Source: JALHSW01 sp963720675
GTDB taxonomy: Bacteria > Actinomycetota > Acidimicrobiia > IMCC26256 > PALSA-555
Reading direction: 5' to 3'
Length of the DNA: 64,000 nt
Assembly: GCA_963720675.1 (NCBI GenBank)
Contig: CAVRGH010000004.1
Span: 151,017-215,016 of the forward strand
The notes beneath the pieces are model-generated. The model was not told the DNA's origin. It did no database searches and saw only the letters and a program-made list of their open reading frames with translations. Below are positions 29,243 through 48,678 of the stretch, one piece after another (the first letter of the stretch is position 1; every line of letters starts with the position of its first letter). The translations under genes were made by a program, and so were the position numbers.

Positions 29243-29671
29243 ATGGCCAAGAAGAAGCTCGCTGCGATCGTCAAGATCCAGATCCAGGCCGGCGCTGCGA
29301 CGCCCGCACCCCCCGTGGGGACGGCGCTCGGACCGCACGGCATCAACATCATGGACTTCTGCAAGGCGTACAACGCCGCGACGGAGAACCAGCGCGGGAT
29401 GGTGATCCCGGCCGAGATCTCGATCTTCGAGGACCGGACGTTCACCTTCGTCACCAAGACGCCCCCGACGCCGTTCCTCCTCCGGCAGGCCGCCGGCATC
29501 GAGAAGGGTGCGGCGAACCCGCGCACCGACGAGGCCGGAACCGTCACCAGCGCGCAGGTCCGCCAGATCGCCGAGACGAAGATGCCCGACCTGAACGCGA
29601 TCGACCTCGACGGCGCGATCCTCCAGGTCGCCGGCACCGCCCGCTCGATGGGCATCAAGGTCACCGGCTGA
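29243..29671 (+). CDS. rplK: 50S ribosomal protein L11
   Basis: 142 residues. N-terminal domain with IQAGAATPAPPVGTALGPHG (the Pro-rich thiopeptide-binding helix) and C-terminal rRNA-binding domain ending ARSMGIKVTG. ATG 29243. L11 forms the GTPase-associated centre with L10 and L12, all encoded just downstream. Pro residues of the thiostrepton site (PAPPVG) are present. Confidence 0.96.
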   Translation: MAKKKLAAIVKIQIQAGAATPAPPVGTALGPHGINIMDFCKAYNAATENQRGMVIPAEISIFEDRTFTFVTKTPPTPFLLRQAAGIEKGAANPRTDEAGTVTSAQVRQIAETKMPDLNAIDLDGAILQVAGTARSMGIKVTG

Positions 29672-29750
29672 CGCCAGAACACGTACCACGCCCCCGGCCG
29701 AGGACCTCGCGGCCGGACCCGGGCGCCCCAACGAGGGAGGGAGCACCCCG

Positions 29751-30476
29751 ATGACGAAGCACGGCAAGGCCTACGACGACGCGACCAAGCGGTACGACCG
29801 CGACCGGCTGCACAGCCCCACCGAGGCGCTCGAGCTGGTGAAGTCCTTCGCCAAGAAGAAGTTCGACGAGACGATCGAGGCCGCGGTGCGGCTCGGTGTC
29901 GACCCCCGCAAGGCCGACCAGATGATCCGCGGGACGGTCTCGTTGCCCAACGGCACGGGGAAGACCGTGAAGGTCGCAGTCTTCGCGCAGGGCGATCAGG
30001 CCCGCGAAGCCGAGGCGGCCGGTGCCGACGTCGTCGGTGCCGAGGATCTGGTGAAGCGCGTCGAGGAGGGCTTCCTCGACTTCGACATCGCGATCTCGAC
30101 CCCGGACCTCATGGGCCAGGTCGGGAAGCTCGGTCGCACCCTCGGGCCGCGCGGCCTGATGCCGAACCCGAAGACCGGCACCGTCACGAACGACATCGGC
30201 AAAGCCGTGTCCGAGTTCAAGGCCGGCAAGGTCGAGTACCGCACCGACCGGTACGGCAACATCCACGTCCCGATCGGGAAGGCGAGCTTCGGCATCGAGG
30301 CGCTGGTGGAGAACTTCCACTCGGTGCTCGACGAGATCAACCGGGCCAAGCCGGCGTCCGCGAAGGGCCGGTACGTGCGCACGGCATCGGTGTCGTCCAC
30401 CATGGGTCCCGGCGTGAAGATCGACCCGGCCTCGGCCGCGGACGACGACTCGCAGCAGGCGGCACTCGCCGGGTAA
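29751..30476 (+). CDS. rplA: 50S ribosomal protein L1
   Basis: 241 residues; ATG 29751 with GGGAGGGAG upstream. Signature VRLGVDPRKADQMIRGTVSL and LGPRGLMPNPKTGTVTNDI, both rRNA-contact regions. L1 forms the mobile stalk that moves E-site tRNA and often represses its own L11–L1 operon. The C-terminus has a short acidic tail (ASAADDDSQQAALAG). Confidence 0.96.
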   Translation: MTKHGKAYDDATKRYDRDRLHSPTEALELVKSFAKKKFDETIEAAVRLGVDPRKADQMIRGTVSLPNGTGKTVKVAVFAQGDQAREAEAAGADVVGAEDLVKRVEEGFLDFDIAISTPDLMGQVGKLGRTLGPRGLMPNPKTGTVTNDIGKAVSEFKAGKVEYRTDRYGNIHVPIGKASFGIEALVENFHSVLDEINRAKPASAKGRYVRTASVSSTMGPGVKIDPASAADDDSQQAALAG

Positions 30477-30639
30477 CCTGCTTCGCCTACCACCAATCGT
30501 TGCCACAGACCTTCGGTCTCGAACGGGACGAGTTCCCCGGAGAGGTAATGGGTTCCACCCGCCGGACGAGGCGACCTCCGATCCAACCGGGGTGTCTCGC
30601 GTGTCTGCGGCACCCCGTTTCGTTGTTTCGGAGTGCTTC
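30477..30639 (+). promoter_or_regulatory. L10 operon leader with hairpin
   Basis: The 163-base gap between rplA and rplJ is where the L10 leader, bound by the L10–L12 complex, occurs in most bacteria. I see CGGGGTG (30588–30594) pairing with CACCCCG (30611–30617), followed by a T-rich stretch TTTCGTTGTTTC, a terminator-like shape, then CGGAG six bases before ATG 30640. The assignment rests mainly on position; I could not test the consensus fold. Confidence 0.5.
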
Positions 30640-31362
30640 ATGGCGAGACCAGAGAAGACAGCAGCGGTCGAAGAGATCCGCACGAAGCTGACGGAGTCCG
30701 ACGCCGCGGTCCTCACCGAGTACCGCGGGCTGACGGTCATCGAGCTCGCGGAGCTGCGCGGCGCCCTGCGCCCGGCCGGCACCGAGTACAAGGTGTTCAA
30801 GAACACCCTGGCTCGACTCGCGGTCGAGGCCGCCGGCCTCGAAGAGCTCCTGCCGATGCTGAACGGCCCCACGGCCATTGCGTTCGTGCGTGGTGACGCG
30901 GTCGTCGCGGCCAAGGCCCTCAAGGACTTCGGCAAGGGCAACCCGGCGCTCGTGATCAAGGGCGGCCTGCTCGGCCCCCGCGTGCTGACCCCGGGTGAGG
31001 TCGAGTCGCTGGCCGAGATCGAGCCCCGCGACGTCCTGCTCGCCCGCCTCGCCGGTGGGTTCCAGGCGCCGCTGGTGAAGGCGGCGGGCTTGTTCCAGGC
31101 CTTCACCCGGAACTTCGCGTACGGCGTCAAGGCCCTCGTCGACCAGCGGATCGAGGCCGGCGAGGTGCTCGAGACTCCTGCCGAGCCCGCGGCAGAGGCG
31201 CCGGCTGCCGACACGACCGACGGCGCGAGGCCGACCGCGGCCGAGGCCCCCGCGGCCGACGCTCCCGAGGCCGAGGCACCTGCTGCCGAGACCGAGACCG
31301 AGACCGACGCCGTCGAGGCCCCCTCGACGGACGAGACCGAGAACAGCACGGAGGAAAGCTGA
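30640..31362 (+). CDS. rplJ: 50S ribosomal protein L10 with Ala/Glu-rich tail
   Basis: 240 residues, about 65 longer than a standard L10. ATG 30640 is supported by CGGAG; an upstream GTG at 30592 lies inside the leader hairpin and is rejected. The core has SDAAVLTEYRGLTVIELAEL and KVFKNTLARLAVE, and ends near residue 172 with the helix that carries L12 dimers. The extra tail is Ala/Pro/Glu/Thr-rich and strongly acidic. Similar acidic tails occur on L3, L4 and S3 of this window. Confidence 0.94.
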   Translation: MARPEKTAAVEEIRTKLTESDAAVLTEYRGLTVIELAELRGALRPAGTEYKVFKNTLARLAVEAAGLEELLPMLNGPTAIAFVRGDAVVAAKALKDFGKGNPALVIKGGLLGPRVLTPGEVESLAEIEPRDVLLARLAGGFQAPLVKAAGLFQAFTRNFAYGVKALVDQRIEAGEVLETPAEPAAEAPAADTTDGARPTAAEAPAADAPEAEAPAAETETETDAVEAPSTDETENSTEES

Positions 31363-31364
31363 CA

Positions 31365-31754
31365 ATGGCAACCATGGGTACGACTGAGCTGCTGGACGTC
31401 TTCAAGAACATGACGGTCCTCGAGCTGAACGACTTCCTGAAGGCGTTCGAAGAGGAGTTCGGCGTCACCGCCGCTGCACCCGTGGCCGTCGCCGGCCCCG
31501 CTGCGGCCGGCGGTGGCGAGGCCGCGGGCGGTGCCGAGGAGAAGGACGAGTTCGACGTCGTCCTCACCGCGGCGGGCGACGCGAAGATCCAGGTCATCAA
31601 GGAGGTCCGGTCGCTCACGAGCCTCGGGCTGAAGGAGGCCAAGGACCTCGTGGACAACGCACCGAAGCCCGTCCTCGAGAAGGCTTCGAAGGAAGACGCC
31701 GAGAAGGCCAAGACCCAGCTCGAGGCCGCCGGCGCCAGCGTCGAGCTCAAGTAG
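31365..31754 (+). CDS. rplL: 50S ribosomal protein L7/L12
   Basis: 129 residues. N-terminal dimerisation domain (LLDVFKNMTVLELNDFLKAF), flexible Ala/Gly hinge (residues about 38–60), and C-terminal factor-binding domain with KIQVIKEVRSLTSLGLKEAK and VDNAPKPVLEKASKEDA. Binds EF-Tu and EF-G, both encoded in this window. Three bases after rplJ. Confidence 0.96.
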   Translation: MATMGTTELLDVFKNMTVLELNDFLKAFEEEFGVTAAAPVAVAGPAAAGGGEAAGGAEEKDEFDVVLTAAGDAKIQVIKEVRSLTSLGLKEAKDLVDNAPKPVLEKASKEDAEKAKTQLEAAGASVELK

Positions 31755-31771
31755 CACCAACGCTGCGGTCA

Positions 31772-31806
31772 CGAGCGAGCCGGGTCCCCGGGACCCCGCT
31801 CGCTCG
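31772..31806 (+). terminator. Nested hairpin between rplL and rpoB
   Basis: CGAGCGAGC pairs with GCTCGCTCG around an inner GGGTCC/GGACCC stem. It starts 17 bases after the rplL stop. A partial terminator here, which lowers rpoBC output relative to L10–L12, is known from other bacteria. Confidence 0.7.
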
Positions 31807-31850
31807 CGGCGGAGCACCGCATGCGGTGGCGCAGGGCCCGGAGAGGGTCC

Positions 31851-31879
31851 TTGACCCGCGCGACCGAGGGTCCTAGGGT
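31851..31879 (+). promoter_or_regulatory. Candidate rpoBC promoter
   Basis: TTGACC (31851–31856), exactly 17 bases, then TAGGGT (31874–31879): the best sigma-A-type promoter in the window. It lies behind the rplL hairpin and 178 bases before rpoB. A second weaker box, TATATC at 31952, could give a shorter leader. The gap 31755–32057 also has GACCCC-AATTTC-GGGGTC near 31995. No gene is seen in it. Confidence 0.6.
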
Positions 31880-32057
31880 CACCCCCGGCTGACCACAGGC
31901 CCCCAAGGGGGTCTGTCCGCTGACGCGTGTTTGCGGCCGGCCTTCGGCGCGTATATCATCTCTGGAGCCGTGTTGTTCCGCCCCGCCTTCTGCTGACCCC
32001 AATTTCGGGGTCCGCGCGCGCCCGTGTCATCTCGTCGCTGCAATTGAGGAGTCGCTA

Positions 32058-35567
<3,510 letters not shown>

Positions 35568-35634
35568 ACATGACCACCGGGCACACCCGTTCGATTCCTC
35601 GATCGGGAAGCCAAGCGGGAAGTAGGAGCGCGTA

Positions 35635-39710
<4,076 letters not shown>

Positions 39711-39713
39711 GAC

Positions 39714-39719
39714 TATTCT
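39714..39719 (+). promoter_or_regulatory. Candidate -10 box of the str operon
   Basis: TATTCT lies just behind the rpoC stop and 81 bases before rpsL. The -35 side has no clear hexamer. The short gap 39711–39800 has no coding signal. Confidence 0.35.
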
Positions 39720-39800
39720 CGACTCTCCCGAACACCGGTCACCGCCGCACCACGTCACTGCCGATCCGGAACTGCCGAAACCCTTACTGAAGGTCACAGA

Positions 39801-40172
39801 GTGCCCACGATCCAGCAGCTGGTCCGCAAGGGCCGCGAGACCAAGCGAGACAAGTCGAAGACGCCCGCGCTCAAGGGCTCCCCGCAGCGTCGGGGTGTCT
39901 GCACGCGCGTCTACACGACGACTCCCAAGAAGCCGAACTCCGCGCTCCGCAAGGTCGCGCGCGTCCGGCTGACGTCGGGCATCGAGGTGACGGCCTACAT
40001 CCCGGGCATCGGCCACAACCTGCAGGAGCACTCGATCGTGCTCGTGCGAGGTGGTCGTGTGAAGGACCTCCCGGGTGTGCGGTACAAGATCATCCGCGGT
40101 GCGCTCGACGCGAGCGGTGTGTCGGACCGCAAGCAGGCCCGCAGCCGCTACGGCGCGAAGCGGGAGGGCTGA
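39801..40172 (+). CDS. rpsL: 30S ribosomal protein S12
   Basis: 123 residues from GTG 39801. Decoding-centre protein; contains TTTPKKPNSALRK with Lys43 and GGRVKDLPGVRY with Lys88. Both lysines, changed in streptomycin-resistant strains, are wild type. First gene of rpsL–rpsG–fusA–tuf. The stop and the next ATG are three bases apart. Confidence 0.96.
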   Translation: MPTIQQLVRKGRETKRDKSKTPALKGSPQRRGVCTRVYTTTPKKPNSALRKVARVRLTSGIEVTAYIPGIGHNLQEHSIVLVRGGRVKDLPGVRYKIIRGALDASGVSDRKQARSRYGAKREG

Positions 40173-40174
40173 GG

Positions 40175-40645
40175 ATGCCACGCAAGGGTCCTGCACCCCG
40201 TCGCGACCTGCTGCCCGACCCGGTCTACCGGTCGGTGGTCGTCACCCAGCTCGTCAACAAGGTCCTGCTCGAGGGCAAGCGCTCGATCGCCGAGCGGCTC
40301 GTGTACGACGCCCTCACCGAGATCGAGACCAAGACCGGTGGCGACCCCGTCCCCACGCTCAAGCGTGCGGTCGAGAACGTCCGTCCCGCCCTCGAGGTGC
40401 GCAGTCGCCGCGTCGGTGGCGCCACCTACCAGGTGCCGGTCGAGGTTCGTCCCCGCCGGGCGACCACGCTCGCGATCCGGTGGATCGTCGGGTACTCGCG
40501 TCAGCGCCGGGAGAAGACGATGGCGGAGCGTCTGGCCGCCGAGCTGCTCGACGCGAGCAACGGGCTCGGTGCCGCGATCAAGCGCAAGGACGACCTGCAG
40601 AAGATGGCGGAGTCGAACAAGGCGTTCGCTCACTACCGTTGGTAA
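40175..40645 (+). CDS. rpsG: 30S ribosomal protein S7
   Basis: 156 residues; begins MPRKGPAPRRDLLPDPVY, with the assembly helix VTQLVNKVLLEGKRSIAERL and RRVGGATYQVPVEVRPRRA. Nucleates the 30S head and is the usual repressor of the str operon. A 290-base gap follows before fusA. Confidence 0.96.
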   Translation: MPRKGPAPRRDLLPDPVYRSVVVTQLVNKVLLEGKRSIAERLVYDALTEIETKTGGDPVPTLKRAVENVRPALEVRSRRVGGATYQVPVEVRPRRATTLAIRWIVGYSRQRREKTMAERLAAELLDASNGLGAAIKRKDDLQKMAESNKAFAHYRW

Positions 40646-40935
40646 TGCACTTGGTCCTCTTGTCGTTACGTTCCTGACCGCCCGGCCCTGCCCTCCGGGG
40701 CGCACCTCGGTTCGTCGCTGCGCCTTGGTCCGGCGAGCCCCTGCTCCCTCGCTTCGCTCGGTCGGGCCTTCGGCCGGGTCTCGCCGGAGTCGGCGCAACT
40801 GCTCCTCTCCGAGGTGCACCCCTGCGGTCAGGACCTCGCTGGTGCGAAGCCCCTGGGCCGCGCGGAACGTTCGGCGGTGAGCGAAGCGTTCGAACACTTG
40901 TTGACCTGAAGAACTCAGCAGAGAAGAAGAAGCAG
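40646..40935. repeat. Long rpsG–fusA gap with dispersed repeat copy B (40744–40783)
   Basis: No gene is visible. Bases 40744–40783 repeat the element at 26677–26717, with a GGCC-TTC-GGCC hairpin in place of GGGTC-TTC-GACCC. Other GC-rich inverted pieces surround it (for example GGTGCACC-like words near 40690 and 40815). Such a gap inside the str operon is unusual and may separate fusA expression from rpsL–rpsG. Confidence 0.5.
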
Positions 40936-43047
<2,112 letters not shown>

Positions 43048-43104
43048 CGCCCGAGCCCACGTCGTTCATCACCACCGACGCACAGCGAAAGGAACGGCCT
43101 CGCC

Positions 43105-44295
<1,191 letters not shown>

Positions 44296-44313
44296 CAGGA
44301 ACGAGCGCACGCG

Positions 44314-44643
44314 ATGGCAGCAGGCAGCGGTGGACAGAAGATCCGGATCCGGCTGAAGGCCTACGACCACGAGATCATCGACCAGTCGACGAAGAAGATC
44401 GTCGAGACGGTCGTGCGGACCCAAGCCAAGGTGCGGGGTCCGGTGCCGCTGCCGACGGAGATCCGCCGGTTCTGCGTCGTGCGCTCACCGCACGTCGACA
44501 AGGACTCCCGCGAGCACTTCGAGATGCGGATCCACAAGCGTCTGCTCGACATCGTCGAGCCCACCGGGAAGACCGTCGAGAGCCTCCAGCGCCTCGACCT
44601 GCCCGCGGGCGTCGACATCGAGATCAAGATCCAGACCGCCTAG
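44314..44643 (+). CDS. rpsJ: 30S ribosomal protein S10
   Basis: 109 residues, ATG 44314, 18 bases behind tuf. KIRIRLKAYDHEIIDQSTKK and VRSPHVDKDSREHFEMRIHK are diagnostic. S10 is also NusE in antitermination. It is separated from rplC by a 320-base gap, so it may be transcribed with the str operon. Confidence 0.96.
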   Translation: MAAGSGGQKIRIRLKAYDHEIIDQSTKKIVETVVRTQAKVRGPVPLPTEIRRFCVVRSPHVDKDSREHFEMRIHKRLLDIVEPTGKTVESLQRLDLPAGVDIEIKIQTA

Positions 44644-44963
44644 CCCAAACAGGGGCACGAATGCCGTCGTTCCTCGGGCGCCTCTCGGCGGCCGAGCCCC
44701 TGGTGGCCGAGAGACCCCGCCTGGCGTGAGGGTACGGGGGTCCGATAGTCTTTCCCTTCTGCCGCCACGGCCTTTCCACGCCGGTGGGCAGCGCACGATC
44801 AAGTAGGACGCATTCGCCAACCGACGTCCGCGCAGGCCAGCTGGGAACCGCGCGGCACAACCGACACACGCTCCGCCGGACCGCCGGCCACCAGGCCACG
44901 GACCGGGGGAGCGTTCGCGTGAGCAGCACCAGCTGCCACGAACGAGGACGAGCGAGAGAGACG
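44644..44963. promoter_or_regulatory. rpsJ–rplC gap: hairpin, repeat and candidate promoter
   Basis: Bases 44679–44700 repeat 26653–26674. CTCTCGGC (44682–44689) pairs with GCCGAGAG (44706–44713), a possible rpsJ terminator. TAGTCT at 44746–44751 is a candidate -10 box without a clear -35. The remaining about 210 bases could be a long untranslated leader of rplC; I see no gene. Confidence 0.45.
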
Positions 44964-45744
44964 ATGGCTGCCAAGGGGATCCTCGGGCGCAAGCTCGGCA
45001 TGACCCAGGTCTGGGATTCGGAGAACCGGGTCGTCCCGGTGACCGTGATCGAGGCCGGGCCGTGTCGTGTCGTGCAGCTCAAGACGCCCGAGCGCGACGG
45101 CTACGCGGCCGTCCAGCTCGCCTTCGGTTCGACGAAGCCCCAGCGCCTGTCGAACCCCGAGCTCGGCCACCTCGCGAAGGCGGGTGCCGAGCCGGCGCGC
45201 GACCTCGCCGAGCTCCGCGTCGAGGACCTCGCCGGCTACGAGGTCGGGATGGTCATCGGTGCCGACGTCTTCGCCGCGGGCGAGCGCGTCGACGTCACCG
45301 GCATCAGCAAGGGCAAGGGCTTTGCCGGCCCGATGAAGCGTCACAACTTCAAGGGTCAGGGCGCCAGCCACGGGAACCACAAGAGCCATCGCAAGCCCGG
45401 TTCGATCGGTGCGTGCGCGACGCCGGCTCGGGTCTTCAAGGGCACGCGCATGGCGGGCCACATGGGCGCGCAGAAGACCACCACGCTCAACCTCGAGGTC
45501 GTCGAGGGCGACGGCGAGCGCGGTCTGCTCCTCATCCGCGGCGCGGTGCCGGGGCCGAAGGGCTGCCTGGTGCTCGTGCGCAACGCGGTCAAGGGCCCCG
45601 AGGTCAAGTTCACCCCGCCCACCAAGGCCGAGCCCGAAGCGGCGCCGGTCGAGGACGAGGCAGTCGTCGACGACGCGCCGGTCGAGGCCGCGACCGACGA
45701 TGCACCGAGGGCGCGACGAGGCCGTAGAGGAGGAGCAGTCGTGA
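44964..45744 (+). CDS. rplC: 50S ribosomal protein L3 (one-base frameshift near its end)
   Basis: About 259 residues after repair. ATG 44964 (MAAKGILGRKLGMTQVWD). Core motifs are VTGISKGKGFAGPMKRHNF and the Gln methylation-site region GASHGNHKSHRKPGSIG. After the core comes an acidic tail (EAAPVEDEAVVDDAPVEAA). As written it reads straight into L4. Removing one base near 45700–45712 instead gives RDEAVEEEQS and a TGA at 45742 that overlaps the L4 GTG. Frame, acidity and codon use all favour this, so the L3–L4 fusion is false. Confidence 0.9.
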
Positions 45745-46499
45745 AGGTCGACATCACCTCCGTGGCCGGCAAGAAGGGCGGGAGCGTGGAGCTCCCCGAC
45801 GATCTCTTCGGGGTCGAGCCGAACATCGGGCTCCTCCACCAGGTCGTCACCGCCCAGCTCGCGCACCGACGCGCCGGCACGCACAGCACCAAGACCCGTG
45901 CCGAGGTCCGTGGTGGTGGCGCGAAGCCGTGGCGCCAGAAGGGCACCGGCCGCGCCCGCCAAGGTTCGATCCGCTCACCCCAGTGGCGCGGCGGTGGGGT
46001 CGCCCATGGGCCGAAGCCGCGCGACTACGCGCAGCGCACGCCCAAGAAGATGGTGCGGGCCGCACTGCGCTCCGCACTGTCGGACCGCGCCGCCGAGGGC
46101 CGGCTCAAGGTCGTCGACTCCTGGGGGATCGACGAGCCCAAGACGAAGCAGGCGATCACGGTCCTCGAGACCCTCGGCCTGCGGCCGGCTGGTGAGCGTG
46201 CGCCGCGCGTGCTCATCGTCCTCGACCGCACCGAGCACGCGGTCTGGAAGTCGTTCCGTAACCTCGGCACCCGGGTACAGATCGTGCTGCCCGAGGAGCT
46301 CAACCCCTACGACATCCTCGTGAACGACTGGCTCGTCTTCTCCCAGCCCACGCTGGACGCGGCGATCGAGCGCTTCGCCGACCGGCCGGCCGCGGCGACG
46401 CCCAAGGCGACGTCGGCGAAGAGCGAGGCACCGGCACCCGACGCTGGGGCCGACGAGCCGACAGCCGACACCGAGACCGACGCGGAGGCGACGGAATGA
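45741..46499 (+). CDS. rplD: 50S ribosomal protein L4
   Basis: 252 residues from GTG 45741 (VKVDITSVAGKKGGSVEL), which has GGAGGAG six bases upstream, a strong own ribosome site. Core motifs: THSTKTRAEVRGGGAKPWRQ (the long loop lining the exit tunnel) and QGSIRSPQWRGGGVAHGPKP. C-terminal about 40 residues are an acidic Ala/Pro/Thr tail. L4 represses the S10 operon in some bacteria. It overlaps rplW by four bases. Confidence 0.95.
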   Translation: MKVDITSVAGKKGGSVELPDDLFGVEPNIGLLHQVVTAQLAHRRAGTHSTKTRAEVRGGGAKPWRQKGTGRARQGSIRSPQWRGGGVAHGPKPRDYAQRTPKKMVRAALRSALSDRAAEGRLKVVDSWGIDEPKTKQAITVLETLGLRPAGERAPRVLIVLDRTEHAVWKSFRNLGTRVQIVLPEELNPYDILVNDWLVFSQPTLDAAIERFADRPAAATPKATSAKSEAPAPDAGADEPTADTETDAEATE

Positions 46500-46789
46500 A
46501 CCGCGATCCCCGTGACGTCATCATCAAGCCGGTCGTGTCGGAGAAGTCCTACGCGGCCTACGACGGCGAGGTCTACACGTTCGTCGTCGCGCCCGACGCC
46601 AACAAGGTGGAGATCCGCCAGGCGATCGAGACCATCTTCAACGTCAAGGTCGCGAACGTGAACACCCTCAACCGCAAGGGCAAGCGCAAGCGAAACCGCA
46701 AGACCGGCACCTTCGGGCAGCGCACCGGACAGAAGCGCGCCATCGTGTCCCTCGCCGAGGGCGAACACATCGAGATCTTCGGGAGCTAG
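46496..46789 (+). CDS. rplW: 50S ribosomal protein L23
   Basis: 97 residues; ATG 46496 in an ATGA overlap with rplD. DVIIKPVVSEKSYAAYDGEV and the basic loop NRKGKRKRNRKTGTFGQRTG mark L23, which forms the docking site for SRP and trigger factor at the tunnel exit. Confidence 0.96.
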   Translation: MNRDPRDVIIKPVVSEKSYAAYDGEVYTFVVAPDANKVEIRQAIETIFNVKVANVNTLNRKGKRKRNRKTGTFGQRTGQKRAIVSLAEGEHIEIFGS

Positions 46790-46794
46790 TGACG

Positions 46795-47631
46795 ATGGCG
46801 ATTCGCAAGCGCAAACCCACCAGCCCCGGCCGTCGGTTCCAGACTGTCTCGGACTTCGCGGACATCACGCGCGATCGTCCGGAGAAGTCGCTCACGACCT
46901 CGAAGCCGAAGACGGGTGGCCGCAACTCGTACGGCCGCATGACCTCGCGCCACCGTGGTGGTGGCCACAAGCAGAAGTACCGCCTGGTCGACTTCAAGCG
47001 CGACAAGGACGGCGTGCCGGCGAAGGTCGCGGCCATCGAGTACGACCCGAACCGCAACGCGCGCATCGCGCTGCTGCACTACCGCGATGGCGAGAAGCGT
47101 TACATCATCGCCCCCGCGGGTCTCGAGGTCGGCGACGTGCTGCAGAGCGGCCAAGGCTCCGACATCCGCCCGGGCAACGCGCTCCCGCTGCGCTACATCC
47201 CGGTGGGGACGATCGTGCACAACGTCGAGCTGAAGCCGGGTGCCGGCGCCAAGATGGGCCGCGGTGCGGGAGCAGCGATCCAGCTCGTCGCGAAGGAGGG
47301 AACGTTCGCGACGCTGCGGCTGCCCTCTTCGGAGATGCGGCGCGTGGCGATCGACTGCCGCGCCACCGTCGGCACGGTCGGGAACGCCGAGGCGTCGCTG
47401 ATCAAGATCGGCAAGGCCGGACGCAACCGGTGGAAGGGCAAGCGCCCCCACAACCGTGGTGTGTCCATGAACCCGGTCGACCACCCGCTCGGTGGTGGCG
47501 AGGGCAAGAGCTCCGGTGGACGACACCCCGTGTCGCCGTGGGGCAAGCCCGAGGGCCGGACCCGCAAGAAGGGCAAGAAGTCCGACGAGATGATCATCCG
47601 CCGTCGCCGCAGTCGCGGCTCGCGCCGGTAG
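46795..47631 (+). CDS. rplB: 50S ribosomal protein L2
   Basis: 278 residues. I use ATG 46795 (MAIRKRKPTSPGRR), ten bases from GGGAG, rather than a GTG six bases earlier. Contains TGGRNSYGRMTSRHRGGGHK and the peptidyl-transferase-centre segment GVSMNPVDHPLGGGEGKSSG with the essential His. No frameshift. Confidence 0.96.
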   Translation: MAIRKRKPTSPGRRFQTVSDFADITRDRPEKSLTTSKPKTGGRNSYGRMTSRHRGGGHKQKYRLVDFKRDKDGVPAKVAAIEYDPNRNARIALLHYRDGEKRYIIAPAGLEVGDVLQSGQGSDIRPGNALPLRYIPVGTIVHNVELKPGAGAKMGRGAGAAIQLVAKEGTFATLRLPSSEMRRVAIDCRATVGTVGNAEASLIKIGKAGRNRWKGKRPHNRGVSMNPVDHPLGGGEGKSSGGRHPVSPWGKPEGRTRKKGKKSDEMIIRRRRSRGSRR

Positions 47632-47642
47632 AGGGAGTCACC

Positions 47643-47921
47643 GTGCCGCGCAGTCTCAAGAAGGGCCCGTTCGTCGACGAACACCTCGAGAAGAAGGTGG
47701 ACGCGCAGAACGCGGCCGGCGACAAGAAGGTCATCAAGACCTGGTCGCGTCGTTCGACGATCACCCCCGACATGGTCGGTCACACGATCGCCGTCCACGA
47801 CGGTCGCAAGCACGTGCCCGTGTACATCAGCGAGTCGATGGTCGGTCACAAGCTCGGCGAGTTCGCCCCCACCCGCACGTTCAAGTTCCACGCGGGTCAA
47901 GAGCGATCGGCGAGGCGATAG
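47643..47921 (+). CDS. rpsS: 30S ribosomal protein S19
   Basis: 92 residues from GTG 47643: VPRSLKKGPFVDEHLEKKVD. Contains WSRRSTITPDMVGHTIAVHD and GHKLGEFAPTRTFKFHAG. Located in the 30S head with S13. Two bases before rplV. Confidence 0.96.
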   Translation: MPRSLKKGPFVDEHLEKKVDAQNAAGDKKVIKTWSRRSTITPDMVGHTIAVHDGRKHVPVYISESMVGHKLGEFAPTRTFKFHAGQERSARR

Positions 47922-47923
47922 CC

Positions 47924-48678
47924 GTGGCGGACACCATGGCCCCAGAGGCCGACCGCGAGACGACGGCCCGCCTGCGCCACCTGCGCACATCGCCCACCAA
48001 GGTCCGTCCCGTCCTCAAGCTGGTCGTGGGCAAGGATGTGCTCAGCGCGCGCGACACGTTGCGCCTCTGTGAGCGTGGCGTTGCCGACGACGTCGAGAAG
48101 GTCCTCAACTCGGCGATCGCGAACGCCGAGCACAACGACAACGTGCCCGAGGACGAGCTCTTCATCACCCGGGCGTTCGCCGATGAGGGTCCGACGCAGA
48201 AGCGCTGGCGTCCCCGCGCTCGTGGTCGGGGCACCCGCATCCGCAAGCGCACGAGCCACATCACCATCGTGGTGGCGCGCTACGCGGACGACGAGCTCGA
48301 GCAACGCCGCCGCCGTGAGGCCGCCGCGGGTGGTCCGGCGCGTCGCCGCCCGACCCGTCGGCGCACGCCCAAGGCCGAGCCCGAGCACGAGCACGACCAC
48401 GAGCACGAGCACGACACGACGACGAGTCCGCCGAGGCGGCCCCGGCGAAGAAGACGACCGCGAAGAAGACGGCCAAGAAGTCGACGAAGAAGGCCACCAA
48501 GAAGGCGACGGCCAAGACCTCCGGTGCGGACGACGCCGAAGCCAAGCCGGCGAAGAAGTCGACGGCCAAGAAGTCGGCCGCCACCAAGACGACAGCCAAG
48601 AAGGCTGCGAAGAAGACCACGACGAAGAAGAGCGCGGCGAAGAAGCCCGCAGCTGCTGACGACGACAAGGACGCCTGA
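47924..48678 (+). CDS. rplV: 50S ribosomal protein L22 with His-rich and Lys/Ala-rich tail (one-base frameshift)
   Basis: GTG 47924. The core (residues about 12–125) has RHLRTSPTKVRPVLKLVVGK and RGRGTRIRKRTSHITIVV, with the hairpin that lines the exit tunnel. The tail holds EPEHEHDHEHEHD, then a base is lost near 48415. In the restored frame comes DDESAEAAPAKKTTAKKTAK followed by many more AKK/TKK units, ending at TGA 48676–48678, which overlaps rpsC. Repaired length is about 251 residues, more than twice that of a plain L22. The Lys/Ala tail resembles histone-H1-like tails of actinobacterial HU. Confidence 0.88.

Noticed and set aside
44784..46499. Single L3–L4 fusion protein
   Set aside because: Codon use, the acidic alternative L3 end, a GTGA overlap and a strong ribosome site for L4 all support two genes with one sequence error.
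48250..48660. Arg/Pro-rich continuation of L22 in the frame as written
   Set aside because: It overlaps rpsC for a long way and lacks a sensible end, whereas the neighbouring frame gives a Lys/Ala tail that stops exactly at the rpsC start.
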